A stretch of DNA of 64,000 bases from Ruegeria lacuscaerulensis (lineage in GTDB: Bacteria > Pseudomonadota > Alphaproteobacteria > Rhodobacterales > Rhodobacteraceae). The translations under genes were made by a program, and so were the position numbers. This document shows positions 9,004 to 22,317 of this stretch, one piece after another (within the stretch, counting starts at the first letter, position 1; the number at the start of each line of letters is the position of its first letter). The DNA lies in NCBI RefSeq assembly GCF_013031245.1, contig NZ_WPZL01000003.1:248001-312000 (forward strand), written 5' to 3'. Under the pieces are notes generated by a model. That model did not search any database and was not told where the DNA came from. It worked only from the letters and a program-made list of their open reading frames with translations.

Positions 9004-9584
9004 TGCTCGATGTTGTTGTTTTCGGCCTGTCGGCGTTCATGGCTCAGATTCTGACCAACCTGGACAATCTGGCGGCCTTGCTGGCGCTCATGCTGGTCTC
9101 GGGGCCGAAACGTTCGATCTTTGGTTTCCTGTTGGCGCAATTTGCCATAATCGGCGCTTCACTTTTCGTGGCATTGGGCGTGGATGACGTCGTTCCTCAT
9201 TGGGCCGGCTATTTGGGTGTCATACCGCTGGGCCTTGGCGTGCTTGCGCTTATCAGACGAAGGAAAGGCGCTGACGTCGAGGCAGACCCCCATCTGGAAA
9301 CCGGAGCTTCCATAATAGTGGTCACGTTGCTTTTCATCAGCCTGTCGATGGACACGTTTGCGGTGCTTGCCCCGCTGCTGGCCGACTCGGCACCCGGGTT
9401 CAGAACCGCAGGCATCGTTGGCGCTTCGCTTGCCGCAGCAAGTTTGGCAACCGTGGCCATGTTCGGTTCAAAAGCGCCTTTCATGAGCGGCACTCTGGCC
9501 CGCAGGCTGGAGACGCTTGTGCCTTATGTGATGATTTGCGCCGGGCTGTATATCCTCAGCAATTCCTGGACTGACGCGATTTAA
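9003..9584 (+). CDS. CadD/MntP-like integral membrane protein
   Basis: A 193-aa protein with about six hydrophobic helices in two halves. An acidic motif recurs in matching helices: [12 protein letters not shown] near residue 20 and [12 protein letters not shown] near residue 117. That internal repeat with a membrane-embedded Asp is typical of LysE-superfamily cation exporters such as CadD and MntP, so a metal-efflux role is plausible, but the substrate is inferred. Its ATG overlaps the lpxB stop (TGATG), tying it translationally to the lipid A operon. The 3' end overlaps mnmA, on the other strand, by 4 bp. Confidence 0.7.
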   Translation: MLDVVVFGLSAFMAQILTNLDNLAALLALMLVSGPKRSIFGFLLAQFAIIGASLFVALGVDDVVPHWAGYLGVIPLGLGVLALIRRRKGADVEADPHLETGASIIVVTLLFISLSMDTFAVLAPLLADSAPGFRTAGIVGASLAAASLATVAMFGSKAPFMSGTLARRLETLVPYVMICAGLYILSNSWTDAI

Positions 9585-10726
9585 TACCCGCGCCAGATCC
9601 AGCCACCGCCATAGATGCGGCTGCCTTCGGAAGCGTAGAACACGCAGGCCTGACCGGGCGAAACGCCTTCTTCCGGCGTTAGCAATTCGACCTCGGCTGT
9701 GGTTTCGGTCAACGGACGAATGATCGCCTCGCGCGGCGGGCGGGTCGAACGCACCTTGACCGATACAAGCCATTCTTTCCGGGACGTGAGGGGTTCATCC
9801 CCCAGCCAGTTGATTTCCCGAACCGGGATGGTCCGGGTGGCCAGCATCTCTTTCGGACCGACGACGACCTGTTTCTTATCGACGTCCAGCTTTACGACAT
9901 ACAAAGGCTCGCTGAGGCCACCGATCCCCAGTCCACGGCGCTGCCCGATTGTGTAGTGAATGACGCCATCATGCTGTGCCAGCACGCGGCCATCTGCATG
10001 AACGATCTCACCTGGTTCGGCGGCACCTGGCCGAAGCTTCTCGATGACGCTGGCGTAATTGCCGTTCGGCACGAAGCAGATGTCCTGACTGTCAGGCTTG
10101 TCCGCCACCGACAGACCATACTGCGCCGCCATTTCACGGGTCGCGTCCTTGGATGGCAGGTGACCCAAAGGAAAGCGCAGGAAGTTCAGTTGCTCGGGCG
10201 TGGTGGAGAACAGGAAATAGGACTGATCCCGGTTCGCATCCTCGGCACTGTGAAGTTCCGGGCCGTTCGGACCCATTTTGCGCTGGATATAATGACCGGT
10301 CGCCATGCAGTCGGCTTCAAGATCCTTGGCCGTTTCCAGCAGGTCCTTGAACTTTACTCGCTCATTGCAGCGAATGCAGGGCACAGGGGTCGCGCCGGCA
10401 AGATAGCTGTCGGCAAACTCGTCTATGACCGCATCTTTGAAGATGTTTTCGTAGTCCAGAACGTAATGCGGAAAGCCACGCTCTTCCGCCACGCGGCGCG
10501 CGTCATGGATGTCGATGCCCGCACAGCAGGCACCTTTCTTGGCCAGCGCCGCGCCGTGATCATATAGCTGCAGCGTCACGCCGACCACGTCATACCCCTG
10601 ATCGGCCAGATAGGCGGCCACAACCGAGCTGTCCACGCCACCGGACATGGCAACGACCACCCGCGTTTCCGAGGGCGGTTTGGCGAAACCAAGTGAGTTT
10701 AGCGGGGTCTCGGTATCGAGGGCCAT
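9581..10726 (-). CDS. mnmA: tRNA-specific 2-thiouridylase MnmA
   Basis: Adenylates and thiolates U34 of tRNA-Lys, Glu and Gln in the cytoplasm. 381 aa with the PP-loop AMSGGVDSS (residues 26-34) that binds ATP. The catalytic cysteines are in [11 protein letters not shown] and [10 protein letters not shown]. The C-terminal beta-barrel includes [11 protein letters not shown]. The gene is convergent with the CadD-like gene and divergent from sciP. No frame disruption is seen. Confidence 0.96.
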   Translation of the reverse strand: MALDTETPLNSLGFAKPPSETRVVVAMSGGVDSSVVAAYLADQGYDVVGVTLQLYDHGAALAKKGACCAGIDIHDARRVAEERGFPHYVLDYENIFKDAVIDEFADSYLAGATPVPCIRCNERVKFKDLLETAKDLEADCMATGHYIQRKMGPNGPELHSAEDANRDQSYFLFSTTPEQLNFLRFPLGHLPSKDATREMAAQYGLSVADKPDSQDICFVPNGNYASVIEKLRPGAAEPGEIVHADGRVLAQHDGVIHYTIGQRRGLGIGGLSEPLYVVKLDVDKKQVVVGPKEMLATRTIPVREINWLGDEPLTSRKEWLVSVKVRSTRPPREAIIRPLTETTAEVELLTPEEGVSPGQACVFYASEGSRIYGGGWIWRGY

Positions 10727-10855
10727 GACAGTTCCAGTGCGGGTTAAGAAAGACCGGCAGAATATAGGAAAATTCTACACACTCTCAAGAGGCGGTTTCA
10801 CTCTGCATTAAGTAGGCTGGTGTCAGCTTTGTCGCAGCACGAAGAGGGTCGAAAA

Positions 10856-11149
10856 ATGTTTTTGCACAAAGTTGAGGGTCCGAGGTCCGTAACCCTGCCG
10901 GATGGAACGGTTTTATCGCGCGCCGACCTACCGCCGGAGGAAACGACCAGATGGGTGGCGTCTCGCAAAGCGATTGTGGTGCGTGGTGTGGTTTATGGAT
11001 TGATCACGCTGTCAGACGCCAAGAAACGTTATGGATTGAGCGATGAGGAATTCAATTCGTGGGTTTCGGCAGTTGCTGAACACGGAATGGACGCGTTGAA
11101 GGTCACCGCGTTAAAAAAATATCGACAACTTAAAGGAGAAAGTGAATAA
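10856..11149 (+). CDS. sciP: SciP-type CtrA inhibitor (DUF1153)
   Basis: A 97-residue helix-turn-helix protein. In Caulobacter SciP binds CtrA and DNA and blocks CtrA-dependent transcription in G1 cells. The segment SVTLPDGTVLSR, WVASRKAIVVRGV and the stretch LSDEEFNSWVSAVAEHG match DUF1153 as I know it. A GTG at 10820 would add 12 residues, but the ATG at 10856 has GAAGAGGG upstream and gives the usual N-terminus (MFLHKVEGPR). ctrA begins 82 nt downstream on the same strand, so regulator and target lie side by side. Confidence 0.88.
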   Translation: MFLHKVEGPRSVTLPDGTVLSRADLPPEETTRWVASRKAIVVRGVVYGLITLSDAKKRYGLSDEEFNSWVSAVAEHGMDALKVTALKKYRQLKGESE

Positions 11150-11231
11150 ATAATTCAACGGTAACGTCAGATTAACCATTTTTGAGCAGGTTCAATTTGA
11201 ATTGGTAAATTGACCCGAATTGGAGCAGTAA

Positions 11232-11948
11232 ATGCGTATACTTCTTGTCGAGGATGATCCGACCACGTCGAAAAGCATCGAACTGATGCTGACGCACGCA
11301 AACCTAAACGTCTACGCGACGGATCTTGGCGAAGAAGGCATCGATCTGGCAAAGCTGTATGACTATGACCTGATCCTGCTCGACCTGAACCTGCCGGACA
11401 TGAACGGGCATGAGGTTCTGCGGCTGCTTCGGATTGCGCGGGTGGAAACGCCCATCCTGATCCTGTCGGGTGCGGATGATACCGAAAGCAAGATCAAGGG
11501 GTTTGGTTTCGGTGCAGATGACTACATGACCAAACCTTTCCACCGCGAGGAGCTGGTGGCGCGCATTCACGCCATCATTCGCCGGTCGAAAGGGCATTCG
11601 CAATCCATTATCCATACCGGTCGCGTGGCTGTTAATCTTGATGCCAAAACGGTCGAGGTCGAAGGCAAAGCGGTTCACCTGACTGGCAAGGAATACCAGA
11701 TGCTTGAGCTTCTGAGCCTGCGCAAGGGAACAACTCTGACCAAGGAAATGTTCCTGAACCATCTTTATGGCGGCATGGACGAGCCGGAGCTGAAAATCAT
11801 TGATGTTTTCATCTGCAAACTTCGCAAGAAACTCAGCAATGCGACCGGTGGCGAAAACTACATCGAGACCGTCTGGGGCAGGGGTTATGTCCTGCGAGAC
11901 CCGCAAAGCAACAGTCTTGATGAGACGCGAATGGCAATTGGCGCCTGA
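11232..11948 (+). CDS. ctrA: cell-cycle response regulator CtrA
   Basis: OmpR/PhoB-type transcription factor, 238 aa. In Rhodobacterales it governs flagellar motility, quorum-linked traits and gene transfer agents and is not usually essential. The receiver domain (1-120) has the acidic pocket EDD (7-9), phospho-acceptor Asp51 in [13 protein letters not shown], and Lys in MTKPF. The C-terminal winged helix ends [13 protein letters not shown]. It is phosphorylated through ChpT, whose gene is in this window (54874-55470, minus). A GC-rich stem-loop follows. Confidence 0.96.
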   Translation: MRILLVEDDPTTSKSIELMLTHANLNVYATDLGEEGIDLAKLYDYDLILLDLNLPDMNGHEVLRLLRIARVETPILILSGADDTESKIKGFGFGADDYMTKPFHREELVARIHAIIRRSKGHSQSIIHTGRVAVNLDAKTVEVEGKAVHLTGKEYQMLELLSLRKGTTLTKEMFLNHLYGGMDEPELKIIDVFICKLRKKLSNATGGENYIETVWGRGYVLRDPQSNSLDETRMAIGA

Positions 11949-11962
11949 ACAGATCTGAAAAC

Positions 11963-11986
11963 GGTCGCCGCTGGTCCGGGGCGACC
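11963..11986 (+). terminator. stem-loop after ctrA
   Basis: A 7-bp perfect stem GGTCGCC (11963-11969) / GGCGACC (11980-11986) lies 15 nt after the ctrA stop. The following bases are C-rich rather than T-rich, so intrinsic termination would be weak. Confidence 0.4.
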
Positions 11987-12020
11987 CCCTTACTCACTGA
12001 ACAGCACATCTGGACCTGGC

Positions 12021-16285
<4,265 letters not shown>

Positions 16286-16397
16286 TCTATTTGTTCCATT
16301 AAGTTCACAAATGTTCTCAAAAAGTTCTTTACCGACTCGACGAAATATGAGAACAAAAGGTCAACAAAGGATTAAAACCCTGACCGGAGGTGAGACC

Positions 16398-16520
16398 ATG
16401 CTGACCCAGATCAAGACCGCCATTAGCCGCTCGCAATCAACGCTTTTGCAGGATGCAGTGGGCGCGGTGTCTCTGATCGTCATGCTGATGGTTGCCCTTC
16501 ACCTGCCAGGGGCGTTCTGA
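16398..16520 (+). CDS. small single-span membrane peptide, 40 aa
   Basis: ATG at 16398 preceded by a strong GGAGGTGAG site. The N-terminal half is polar (MLTQIKTAISRSQSTLLQDA) and the C-terminal half one hydrophobic helix (VGAVSLIVMLMVALHLPGAF). A longer in-frame start at 16311 lacks a good ribosome site and would add a basic stretch, so I prefer 16398. A perfect terminator stands about 145 nt downstream. I do not recognise a named family. It seems a real, well-translated gene because of the strong ribosome site and helix design. Confidence 0.6.
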   Translation: MLTQIKTAISRSQSTLLQDAVGAVSLIVMLMVALHLPGAF

Positions 16521-16666
16521 CCCTTTCTGCCTGCGATCTCGTGCCGATCATACCGCGCTGTCATCCCCATTTCAGTCAAGGGTGACCTGCCTGTCCCAAT
16601 TCCCTTGAGGGGCCTTGCCTCGGCCCCGTGCGGCTATCCGGACCCCACACGAGAAACGCAATGCCT

Positions 16667-16706
16667 GCCGCCGCCCTTTCCGCCCGGAAGGTGCGGCGGC
16701 TTTTTT
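16667..16706 (+). terminator. strong Rho-independent terminator
   Basis: GCCGCCGC (16667-16674) pairs with GCGGCGGC (16693-16700). An inner TTCCG/CGGAA stem closes the loop, and a run of six T follows directly. It is oriented for plus-strand transcription from the 40-aa peptide; the marC stop lies on its T-run. Confidence 0.88.
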
Positions 16707-17361
16707 ACAACTGACCGGTTTTCATTATCTCAAGCATGGCCGACAGAACGGAATTCACCGCGACAGAGGCCAGGATCATCCCCATGATGCGGCTGATAAT
16801 CGCCGCCCCGGAATGTCCGATCAGCCGGATAATGGGCTCGGCCAGCAGCATCAAGACAAAGGCGATGGCAACAACAGACAGCATGACCAAGGCGGTGATC
16901 CCCTGATCTGCGGCACTGAAGCGGTTGTTATCAGTCAGAATGACAATCGCCAGCATTGCACCGGGCGACGCGAGTGAGGGCACGGCCAGAGGGAATATCG
17001 CTGGATTGTGAGTGTGAAACTTGTCTTCCTGATCGTCCTCGGCTGCACGCTGTTCAATGTCTTGCTTGCTTTCGCCAAAGATCATCGTCAGCGCGAAAAG
17101 GAACAGGATGATGCCTCCGGCGACCTGAAATGAATTGAGGCCAATATCCAGCGCCTCAATCAGCAACTGACCGAAAACCAGAAAGAACAGCAAAATCCCG
17201 GCACTAATCACCGAAGCCAGAAGTGCCATCTTGCGCCGGGCCGCAACCTGCATTCCTGCAGTCACGGCGATAAATACGGGGATTGTACCAATTGGATCAA
17301 TTACGACCCACAGGGTCACGAAATGCTCGAGCAGGTTATCCAAACCAATCATTCCCCCCAT
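16705..17361 (-). CDS. MarC family integral membrane protein
   Basis: 218 aa with about six membrane helices. The MarC/UPF0056 features visible are VTLWVVIDPIGTIPVFIAVT near the N-terminus, the central GGIILFLFALTMIFGE and FPLAVPSLASPGAMLAIVIL. Function is not established for the family; an early link to multiple antibiotic resistance was not upheld. An acidic, hydrophilic loop of about 25 residues (around 95-120) lies between helices 3 and 4. The Fe-S scaffold gene is about 40 nt upstream on the same strand. Confidence 0.88.
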   Translation of the reverse strand: MGGMIGLDNLLEHFVTLWVVIDPIGTIPVFIAVTAGMQVAARRKMALLASVISAGILLFFLVFGQLLIEALDIGLNSFQVAGGIILFLFALTMIFGESKQDIEQRAAEDDQEDKFHTHNPAIFPLAVPSLASPGAMLAIVILTDNNRFSAADQGITALVMLSVVAIAFVLMLLAEPIIRLIGHSGAAIISRIMGMILASVAVNSVLSAMLEIMKTGQL

Positions 17362-17402
17362 TTTTCCCTGAGGCTAGACTGGTTTGCGTTGGAAAGCCAC
17401 GC

Positions 17403-17855
17403 TCAGGCGCAATTGGCCCGTTCGGCTTGCTCCATTGCCTCGGCAGCGGCATCCAGCACCAGCATGATCGAGGCATGGCGGTTCTTGTAATCCCGTGCCG
17501 GTATCAGGACTTCCAAACCGTCAAACGGTGCCCCGGGTGCGGGTCCGTCCTTTTTCAGCATGGCCGAAAGTTGATCCCGCGCGGTTTCTACCTGAGCGCG
17601 GGTGGCGCCGACAATGGCGTTTCCGACAACCGAAGCCGACGCCTGACCCAGCGCGCAGGCTTTGACATCCTGCCCGAACCCTGTGACCTTTCCGTCTTGC
17701 ATCTTGACGTCCACGGTCACGGTCGAACCGCATAGCGGCGAGCGCTTTTTCACCGTGGCGTCGGGGTTTTCAAGCCGGTCCAGATGCGGAATATCTGCCG
17801 CCAGCGCCAGAATGCGGCCGGAATAGAGCTTAATCAGATCGTTCTCGCCGGACAT
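17403..17855 (-). CDS. NifU/IscU-like iron-sulfur scaffold family protein
   Basis: 150 aa from the ATG at 17855; an upstream in-frame start would add an atypical cysteine-rich head overlapping the hisI leader. Two family cysteines are visible, in RSPLCGSTVTVDV and KACALGQASASV. The third IscU ligand cysteine is not obvious, although the last residues read ANCA. The gene is not in a suf or isc cluster, so cluster transfer or an auxiliary role is more likely than general assembly. It is divergent from hisI with a 66-bp gap. Confidence 0.78.
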   Translation of the reverse strand: MSGENDLIKLYSGRILALAADIPHLDRLENPDATVKKRSPLCGSTVTVDVKMQDGKVTGFGQDVKACALGQASASVVGNAIVGATRAQVETARDQLSAMLKKDGPAPGAPFDGLEVLIPARDYKNRHASIMLVLDAAAEAMEQAERANCA

Positions 17856-17921
17856 GGCTTTCCCTCGTTGTCTGTTCCCCATACATAGTGAGCATCCACA
17901 GGGATGCAAAAGGTTTTTCTC

Positions 17922-18293
17922 ATGTCCGCAACGGCCGCGTTTGATCCGTCAGAACTGAAATACAATGAGGCCGGCCTGATCCCGGCTATTGCCCAGGATG
18001 AGGCGTCCGGCGAGGTTCTAATGATGGCCTGGATGAATGTCGAAGCCATTAAAAAGACACTTGAAACTGGCCGCGTCACCTATTGGTCGCGTTCACGGCA
18101 GTCGTTTTGGATAAAGGGCGAAAGCTCGGGCCATGTTCAGGAATTGGTGGATTTTCGTTTCGATTGTGACCGTGATTGTCTTCTGGTCCTGGTTCGGCAG
18201 ACCGGTGCGGCGTGCCACACGAACCGGCGCAGTTGTTTTTACACCGCAGTACGGGATGGGAATGAGATCGAACTGATGTCACCTATGGAGTGA
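17922..18293 (+). CDS. hisI: phosphoribosyl-AMP cyclohydrolase HisI
   Basis: Opens the purine ring of PR-AMP in histidine synthesis (third step); zinc- and magnesium-dependent. 123 aa from the ATG at 17922; a second ATG at 17904 would add six residues. Conserved segments are [35 protein letters not shown] and the metal ligands in DCDRDC and [13 protein letters not shown]. It is a stand-alone hisI with no hisE fusion and no other his genes nearby. It is convergent with gluQ after only 5 bp. Confidence 0.95.
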   Translation: MSATAAFDPSELKYNEAGLIPAIAQDEASGEVLMMAWMNVEAIKKTLETGRVTYWSRSRQSFWIKGESSGHVQELVDFRFDCDRDCLLVLVRQTGAACHTNRRSCFYTAVRDGNEIELMSPME

Positions 18294-18298
18294 CGCGG

Positions 18299-19216
18299 TC
18301 AGAGGCCCACCATCGACCTGACATCAGCCGTTGTGACCCCATCAGCCCGGTATTTGGCTATTGCACGCGCATCATCTCGTTTGGCGAGGCGCTTGCCAGC
18401 CTCGTCCCGTACTAGCTGGTGGTGGTAGTAAAGCGGCGTAGGAAGACCCAACAGAGCCTGCAACAACACATGTATGCGCGTCGCCTCGAACAAATCCTGT
18501 CCCCGAACAACATGGGTTATCTTCTGCGCGGCGTCATCCAAAACAACTGACAGGTGATAGGACGTTCCCATATTGCGCCGGGACAAAACGACATCGCCTA
18601 TGGTGCTTTCAAGTTCTTCAGCCGTGAACTGGATGATACCCGTCTCACCATCTGGGCCTTGGCCGAGTTCTTGAAATCTGGCGACGCTTGAATTCGGTGC
18701 ATCGGGGATAACTGCCGGATGAAACAGGCCTTGTGCCTGACGGGCGGCGGCTGCGATATCCAGCCTTAGCGGGATGTCCTTGGGTCTGGAATACCGGTCC
18801 GAACATATTTGTTCCCAACGACGCCGGCACGTACCTGGATAAATTATGCCATCCGGACCATGCAGGGGCGCGCCTTCTTGCGGTGCACTTGCCGCGACCG
18901 CGATATCCCTGCGGTTACAGGTGCATGGGTAAAGAAGGCCCTGTTCCCACAAAGTGTCGAGGGCTTTATCATAAACGGCCAAACGCTCTGATTGGCGCAT
19001 AACAGGGACGGGCCACCGAAGGCCCAACCAGTTCAGATCGTCGTAAATCTGTTGCTCCCAATGCGATCGGGACCGCGAACGGTCGATGTCTTCTATCCGC
19101 AACAGGAATTGCCCATTTTCAGATACAGCAAGATCATGGGCAAACATCGCAGAATAAGCGTGCCCTAGATGCAGTGGACCGGTCGGGGAAGGAGCAAATC
19201 GAGTTCTGAAAATCAC
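18299..19216 (-). CDS. gluQ: glutamyl-Q tRNA(Asp) synthetase
   Basis: Truncated glutamyl-tRNA synthetase paralogue (305 aa, no anticodon domain) that attaches glutamate to queuosine at position 34 of tRNA-Asp. The class I signatures are RFAPSPTGPLHLGHAYSA (HIGH-like) and KRLAKRDDARAI (KMSKS-like). Cysteines in YPCTCNRRD and GTCRRR fit the zinc site. It overlaps the methyltransferase upstream by 4 nt and, with trmFO further up, forms a tRNA-modification group. Confidence 0.94.
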   Translation of the reverse strand: MIFRTRFAPSPTGPLHLGHAYSAMFAHDLAVSENGQFLLRIEDIDRSRSRSHWEQQIYDDLNWLGLRWPVPVMRQSERLAVYDKALDTLWEQGLLYPCTCNRRDIAVAASAPQEGAPLHGPDGIIYPGTCRRRWEQICSDRYSRPKDIPLRLDIAAAARQAQGLFHPAVIPDAPNSSVARFQELGQGPDGETGIIQFTAEELESTIGDVVLSRRNMGTSYHLSVVLDDAAQKITHVVRGQDLFEATRIHVLLQALLGLPTPLYYHHQLVRDEAGKRLAKRDDARAIAKYRADGVTTADVRSMVGL

Positions 19217-19833
19217 GCTTTTTCAACGATATATACGTCAGACTTCAGGTCCATGCCGGGCAAATGCGGCCCATGTTCGCGAAATAGCAGCCGGGCCGCT
19301 CCCATGTCCAGCCAATCATTTAGACGTGAAGTATAAGAGATTTCCGCAAGAGTGTGATCATTGAAGGAAAAACCCAGAAGGCCCCCCTTGGGCAATGCGT
19401 TCATCACCAAATCAAAAACTTCGGGCGGGGCTGCGCCGGTGCCGATGACGCCGATGGCGGTAATCGCTTTGTATGCGCCTTGCTCCAATGGATCGGGATC
19501 GGTGATTTCGAAGGTCGACAGCTTACGGTAAATCCCTTTAGCTTCGGCGCGTTCCAACATCTTGGGTGTTGGGTCAACCCCATCGATTACCTCGAAACCC
19601 GCCGCGCGAAGGGCCACACCGGACAGCCCGGTACCGCAACCATAGTCAAGGATCGGTGTCTGAGGTTCGGGCAATTTCGACCACAATGCATCGGCCACAC
19701 GACCCGGCGAGGCATAGCCATGCGCACCGACCTCGGCATCATAAGACGAGGCCCATTTTTGGTAATGCGCGTGGGTGGCCTGAGGCGAGCCCAGGCCCAG
19801 ACCGTAGGCGTCTTTAAGGAATTTTTCGCTCAT
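19213..19833 (-). CDS. class I SAM-dependent methyltransferase
   Basis: 206 aa Rossmann-fold methyltransferase. Motif I is PILDYGCGTGLSG, with the acidic residue after beta-2 in VIDGVDPTPKMLERA and motif IV in YKAITAIGVIG. The substrate cannot be read from the sequence. It begins 37 nt after trmFO and overlaps gluQ (ATGA), so it is co-transcribed with two tRNA-modifying enzymes. A small-molecule or RNA target is possible, and the context alone does not decide. Confidence 0.82.
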   Translation of the reverse strand: MSEKFLKDAYGLGLGSPQATHAHYQKWASSYDAEVGAHGYASPGRVADALWSKLPEPQTPILDYGCGTGLSGVALRAAGFEVIDGVDPTPKMLERAEAKGIYRKLSTFEITDPDPLEQGAYKAITAIGVIGTGAAPPEVFDLVMNALPKGGLLGFSFNDHTLAEISYTSRLNDWLDMGAARLLFREHGPHLPGMDLKSDVYIVEKA

Positions 19834-19870
19834 ATTCCGATGTTACGCCGCATCGCCCCAAGGCGTCCAG

Positions 19871-21211
19871 TCAGCACCGCGCCAACCAGCTCGTCCATTC
19901 GGCTTTGGCCCGGTCGGTGTAGGCTTTGTAGCGATCCTTCCGACCCCGGCGACCGCCTTTCAGACCATCAACCGGGCGGAACAGGCCGAAATTGACGTTC
20001 ATCGGCTGGAAAGTTTTCGCCTCGGCGCCGCCGGTGATGTGGTGAATCAGAGCGCCCATGGCGCTGTCCTGCGGAACCTCGGGCAGTGTATGGCCCTGAA
20101 CTTCAGCAGCGGCCAGGCGACCGGCCAGCAGCCCCATGGCTGCGCTTTCGACATAGCCCTCAACCCCGGTGATCTGACCGGCAAAGCGGATGTTCGGTTT
20201 AGATTTCAAACGCATCTGCGAGTCCAGCAATGTGGGTGAATTGATGAATGTGTTACGGTGAATACCGCCCAGCCGCGCGAAACTGGCGTTTTCCAGGCCG
20301 GGGATCATCCGGAACACTTCGGTCTGCGCGCCGTATTTCATCTTGGTCTGAAAGCCCACGATGTTGAACAACGTGCCCAGGGCGTTGTCGCGGCGCAATT
20401 GCACAACCGCATGCGACTTAACTTCCGGCTGATGCGGGTTGGTCAGTCCAACCGGTTTCATCGGGCCGTGACGCAGTGTCTCGCGCCCGCGTTCCGCCAT
20501 CACCTCGATCGGCAGGCAACCATCGAAATAACCCGCGGTTTCGCCTTCGTGAAACTCGGTCTTGTCGGCAGCCAGCAGAGCGTCGATGAACGCCTCATAC
20601 TGATCCCGGTCCATCGGGCAGTTCAGATAGGCGGTACGCTCTTCCTCAGTCTCGCCTTTGTCATAGCGCGACTGCATCCACGCTTTGCTCATGTCGATGC
20701 TGTCGGCGTAAACGATTGGGGCTATGGCATCGAAGAAGGCCAGAGACTCGGCGCCGGTCTCGATGCGAATGGCCTCACCCAGTGCCGCGGAGGTCAGCGG
20801 GCCGGTCGCAAAGATCCAGTGGCCGTCATCGGGCAGAGTGGAAACCTCTTCGCCGGTGATCTCAACACGCGGATGTGCATGCAGTTTTGCCGTAACAGAT
20901 TCGGCGAACGGGTCGCGGTCCACGGCCAGTGCGCCACCGGCGGGCAGTCGGTGCGCGTCCGCGGTCGTCATAATCAGTCCATTGGCCGCACGCATTTCCC
21001 AGTGCAGCAGGCCGACCGCATTCTGCTCGTCATCGTCCGAACGGAATGAGTTCGAGCATACCATCTCGGCCAGACTCCCGGTCTGGTGCGCAAACGTGCC
21101 CACTTTGGGCCGCATTTCGTGGATCACGACATCCACGCCCATTTCCGCCGCCTGCCAGGCTGCCTCGGACCCGGCCATGCCGCCGCCCACGATATGCAAT
21201 TTCTGTGTCAT
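19871..21211 (-). CDS. trmFO: methylenetetrahydrofolate-tRNA-(uracil-5-)-methyltransferase TrmFO
   Basis: Makes ribothymidine at tRNA position 54 using FAD and methylene-THF. 446 aa from the ATG at 21211; a longer frame upstream would add 13 residues with no family support. The FAD-binding N-terminus is [19 protein letters not shown]. Other conserved parts are CSNSFRSDD and [14 protein letters not shown] (carrying a conserved Cys). The C-terminus has PMNVNFGLF. It leads the trmFO / methyltransferase / gluQ group. A 100-nt region of strong inverted repeats lies just upstream. Confidence 0.95.
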   Translation of the reverse strand: MTQKLHIVGGGMAGSEAAWQAAEMGVDVVIHEMRPKVGTFAHQTGSLAEMVCSNSFRSDDDEQNAVGLLHWEMRAANGLIMTTADAHRLPAGGALAVDRDPFAESVTAKLHAHPRVEITGEEVSTLPDDGHWIFATGPLTSAALGEAIRIETGAESLAFFDAIAPIVYADSIDMSKAWMQSRYDKGETEEERTAYLNCPMDRDQYEAFIDALLAADKTEFHEGETAGYFDGCLPIEVMAERGRETLRHGPMKPVGLTNPHQPEVKSHAVVQLRRDNALGTLFNIVGFQTKMKYGAQTEVFRMIPGLENASFARLGGIHRNTFINSPTLLDSQMRLKSKPNIRFAGQITGVEGYVESAAMGLLAGRLAAAEVQGHTLPEVPQDSAMGALIHHITGGAEAKTFQPMNVNFGLFRPVDGLKGGRRGRKDRYKAYTDRAKAEWTSWLARC

Positions 21212-21294
21212 GCGCTGCCACATAGGGCAGAGCACCGCACAACGCAACACAGCCGCGCCATCGCAGCCTGGTTTAGTATTTCAAGGGAAACTTG

Positions 21295-21394
21295 GGGTCG
21301 CCGCTGCGGGAATGTCAACGCCGGTGAGAGAAACCAGCTTGGAGGGACCTTCCGCCCACGGCGACCCAAAAGTATGTTCAGGGCCTTTGCCCTG
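21295..21394. ncRNA. possible structured RNA or leader upstream of trmFO
   Basis: Two adjacent stems lie in the 262-bp gap between the crotonase stop and trmFO start. The first is a perfect 9-bp stem GGGTCGCCG (21295-21303) / CGGCGACCC (21359-21367), with an inner GCGG/CCGC helix and a 55-nt apical region. The second is a 6-bp stem CAGGGC (21379-21384) / GCCCTG (21389-21394) with loop CTTT. On the minus strand it would be the trmFO leader; on the plus strand an intergenic RNA. I matched it to no known RNA family. Confidence 0.35.
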
Positions 21395-21473
21395 TCCCAG
21401 CTTTGCCACAGTGTTGCCCTTTTGAAAAGTGCAAAAATGAGAACAGTGGCGAAAAATGTTGATTACCTTCGCC

Positions 21474-22259
21474 TTATTGGTGCCAATTTGGCGATCTTTT
21501 TTCGATAAACGCAGATATTCCTTCTTCGGTATCCCGATGCAGCATATTCTGAGCCATTACTTCGCCGGTGTATTCGTAGGCCTGTTCAACCGGCAATTCC
21601 AGTTGTCTGTAAAACGCTTCTTTGCCAGTCTTAACAGCTGAGCCAAGCTTTCCTGCCAGTTGTTCGGCAAGTGCCATCGTCTCATGTTCCAACAGCATTT
21701 CAGGTACAGCGCGGTTGATCAGCCCAATCTCAGCTGCTTTCTCGGCAGAAATGAACTCTCCTGTTGTCAGCATCTCGAACGCCAGTTTGCGGGGGATATT
21801 CCGGCTTAGCGCGACCATGGGCGTAGAGCAGAACAACCCGATATTCACTCCGTTAACGCCAAACCGAGTGCCTTCGGCAGCAACGGCCAGATCGCAGGTC
21901 GCTACCAACTGACAGCCTGCAGCCGTCGCAATACCGTGCACCTGAGCGATCACAGGCTGGGGCAGGGACTGTATCGACAGCATCATCCTGGCGCATCTGG
22001 CAAACAAATCCTGGAAATAGGCCTTGCCGCCGTCGTCCGACTGACGCCCCGCAGTCATTTGTTTCAGGTCGTGTCCCGCACAGAATGCCTTGCCTTCGCC
22101 CGACAGAATCACCGCGCGGATCGAATTGTCGTCACGCAGCGCTTCAAGTTCGGTCTGAAGGGATGCCAGCATCTCATCGCTCAGGGCATTCAACCGCTCG
22201 GGCGTATTCATTATTAGGGTGGCAACTGCACCTGTGTCGTTACGTTCCAGAATTGCCAT
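21474..22259 (-). CDS. enoyl-CoA hydratase/isomerase (crotonase) family protein
   Basis: 261 aa crotonase fold. The N-terminal MAILERNDTGAVATLIMNTPERLNALS segment, GKAFCAGHDLKQM (oxyanion hole) and AQVHGIATAAGCQLVATCDLAVA (second oxyanion region) are typical. The glutamates of true hydratases are not both obvious, so isomerase or hydrolase activity is possible. It is divergent from the hotdog thioesterase gene 58 bp away, which also acts on acyl-CoA, suggesting a small acyl-CoA locus. Confidence 0.85.
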   Translation of the reverse strand: MAILERNDTGAVATLIMNTPERLNALSDEMLASLQTELEALRDDNSIRAVILSGEGKAFCAGHDLKQMTAGRQSDDGGKAYFQDLFARCARMMLSIQSLPQPVIAQVHGIATAAGCQLVATCDLAVAAEGTRFGVNGVNIGLFCSTPMVALSRNIPRKLAFEMLTTGEFISAEKAAEIGLINRAVPEMLLEHETMALAEQLAGKLGSAVKTGKEAFYRQLELPVEQAYEYTGEVMAQNMLHRDTEEGISAFIEKRSPNWHQ

Positions 22260-22317
22260 CTTGCCCTCCGATATGATGTTGGGCCAACTCTAGGTCGGCA
22301 AATCGAGGAGGGGAAGC

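Noticed and set aside
10727..11231. CtrA-box search near sciP and ctrA
   Set aside because: Only isolated TTAA half-sites; no TTAA-n7-TTAA pair and no clear GANTC methylation site, so no CtrA site is claimed.
21295..21394. SRP RNA, 6S RNA or a known riboswitch as identity of the stem structure
   Set aside because: The conserved cores I know (for example GGAAGCAGCC of SRP RNA) are absent; left as unidentified.
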